Of a DNA stretch of 16,437 nucleotides, positions 15,948 through 16,437 are shown in pieces. The translations under genes were made by a program, and so were the position numbers. Origin of the DNA: an uncultured Clostridia bacterium (GTDB taxonomy: Bacteria > Bacillota > Clostridia > Oscillospirales > CAG-272). The notes beneath the pieces were generated by a model, which worked only from the letters and a program-made list of their open reading frames with translations, was not told the origin of the DNA and did not search any database. How positions within the stretch are numbered: the stretch's first letter is position 1; each line of letters opens with the position of its first letter. The stretch lies in the NCBI GenBank assembly GCA_947624945.1, contig CANQMJ010000047.1:1-16437 (forward strand), in the 5' to 3' direction.

Positions 15948-16020
15948 GGGGGCGTAGCTCAGTTGGGAGAGCGGTGCGTTCGCAACGCACAGGTCAAGGG
16001 TTCGAGTCCCTCCGTCTCCA
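15948..16020 (+). tRNA. tRNA-Ala (anticodon CGC)
   Basis: 73-nt cloverleaf without encoded CCA. Acceptor 5' strand GGGGGCG pairs with CGTCTCC and includes the G3:U70 wobble, the identity element for alanyl-tRNA synthetase. D arm GCTC/GAGC with loop AGTTGGGA; anticodon stem GTGCG/CGCAC with loop TTCGCAA, so the anticodon is CGC, reading GCG. T loop TTCGAGT on stem AAGGG/CCCTC, where the outermost pair (49-65) is an A-C mismatch. It is transcribed alone from its own promoter and closed by a strong terminator 3 bases later. Confidence 0.96.
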
Positions 16021-16023
16021 TCG

Positions 16024-16059
16024 AATCGCGGCAGGCATTTCGGCTTGCCGCGATTTTTT
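16024..16059 (+). terminator. Intrinsic terminator of tRNA-Ala
   Basis: A 13-bp stem, 16024-16036 with 16043-16055 (one G-T wobble), loop ATTTCG, running straight into six Ts at 16054-16059. A textbook rho-independent terminator. Confidence 0.93.
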
Positions 16060-16099
16060 GTAAAAAAAATACAACTTCATATTCCCGCCGAAACCGCAG

Positions 16100-16147
16100 G
16101 CGTCGAACGCTTTTGACATTATCGTCAAAACTGTCCGACGCTTTTTT
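16100..16147 (+). terminator. Second terminator-like hairpin, no gene before it
   Basis: Outer stem GCGTCG/CGACGC (16100-16105, 16136-16141), a symmetric 5x5 internal loop, inner stem TTTTGAC/GTCAAAA (16111-16117, 16124-16130) and loop ATTATC, followed by six Ts at 16142-16147. It may be a backup terminator for the tRNA transcript or the end of a tiny RNA. No protein gene is visible in 16060-16216. Confidence 0.6.
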
Positions 16148-16216
16148 GCCGCACCTCGCCGCATGCCGCGCATCCGCACATTACGGCACGCGTTCCAAAA
16201 AATTGACAAAAAGCAC

Positions 16217-16245
16217 TTGAAAAAATGCACGTCGGAAGATATAAT
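16217..16245 (+). promoter_or_regulatory. Strong promoter of the right-edge structured RNA
   Basis: TTGAAA (16217-16222), a 17-bp spacer and a perfect TATAAT (16240-16245). The predicted start is about 16252-16254. An upstream TTGACA at 16203-16208 is too far from the -10 to be its partner. Confidence 0.8.
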
Positions 16246-16251
16246 GTTAGT

Positions 16252-16437
16252 TGAGACAATAAAGGCGGGTCGTGAGGTGGTGCGAACACCTCACGACCCT
16301 ATGCAGGAGCCGTGACCTCCCACACAGCTTGAAAACAAGCGCCGATTCAATTATAATCTCATTTTGCGTTTTTCGCAAGTGGATAATGATGAGTTGTGTG
16401 TCCTTATTTTAGGCGGTGCAGGAGCATTTTCCTGCGC
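16252..16437 (+). ncRNA. Unidentified multi-helix structured RNA or leader, cut by window edge
   Basis: The sequence after the promoter folds by eye into a closed multi-helix structure. P1: AATAA(A)GG at 16258-16265 with CCTTATT at 16402-16408 (one bulged A). P2: 13 perfect pairs, 16267-16279 with 16287-16299, loop GTGCGAA. P3: GGAG/CTCC (16306-16309, 16317-16320). P4: 10 pairs, 16321-16330 with 16391-16400, with two G-U wobbles. Inside P4: TTGCG/CGCAA around TTTTT at 16364-16378, and an alternative GCTTG-AAAA-CAAGC hairpin at 16327-16340. A further hairpin, GTGCAGGA/TCCTGCGC, reaches the last base. No convincing reading frame is present. I do not recognise tmRNA, RNase P RNA, SRP RNA, T-box or common riboswitch signatures, though a 6S-like RNA is not excluded. 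It may be a free small RNA or the leader of a gene beyond the window. Confidence 0.6.

Noticed and set aside
16280..16290. GTGCGAAC resembling the 5' end of a group II intron
   Set aside because: It lies in the loop of a perfect 13-bp hairpin and no intron domain V or reverse transcriptase is present.
16244..16315. Short frame starting at the ATG within ATAATG, possible leader peptide
   Set aside because: Its ATG overlaps the -10 box, so it would not be in the transcript; the region is better explained as structured RNA.
1..16437. CRISPR array, insertion sequence, prophage or toxin-antitoxin cassette
   Set aside because: No regularly spaced repeats, transposase, integrase or phage motifs found on either strand.

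Overview
The window reads as a chromosomal segment of a GC-rich Clostridia-type Firmicute (Bacillota), perhaps a gut Oscillospirales or Christensenellales relative; the taxon is my inference. Grounds: strong AGGAGG-type Shine-Dalgarno sites, sigma-A-like promoters with TATAAT boxes at 17-bp spacing, and typical Firmicute families (RecD2, ComF, MreB/Mbl, DUF421 with DUF4363, a COG2426 exporter, HemW after LepA). Coding DNA is GC-rich with many GCG, CGC, GAC and TCG codons, while intergenic DNA is AT-rich. I see no insertion sequence, phage gene, CRISPR array or defence cassette.

Layout, left to right. (1) 3-2304 (+): the 3' part of lepA followed by hemW, closed by a perfect 18-bp hairpin. (2) 2390-5803 (-): a 1137-residue lipoprotein with a beta-helix-like N-terminus, an Ig-like domain and a CotH kinase-like domain. 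It diverges from (3) 6108-8402 (+): a cytoplasmic GH2 glycosidase. The 304 bp between them carry two opposed promoters and several palindromes. (4) 8594-12795 (-): recD2, comF and mreB. recD2 and comF overlap by ATGA, and mreB has its own promoter. (5) 12902-14575 (-): a COG2426 membrane protein and metK, transcribed together from a promoter at 14615-14643 that leaves no room for a SAM riboswitch. (6) 14762-15826 (+): the DUF421/DUF4363 membrane pair. (7) 15908-16059: promoter, tRNA-Ala(CGC) and terminator. (8) 16100-16437: no protein gene; a second terminator-like hairpin, a strong promoter, and a multi-helix structured RNA that runs off the right edge.

Most of the segment is housekeeping: translation factor, haem chaperone, DNA repair, cell shape, S-adenosylmethionine synthesis and a tRNA. 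The two items I consider most worth following are the unidentified structured RNA at the right end and a family of three GC-rich intergenic hairpins. Those hairpins share an invariant CGGGGGA/TCCCCCG stem base and a GCACCCC tail, while their inner stems differ by compensatory changes.
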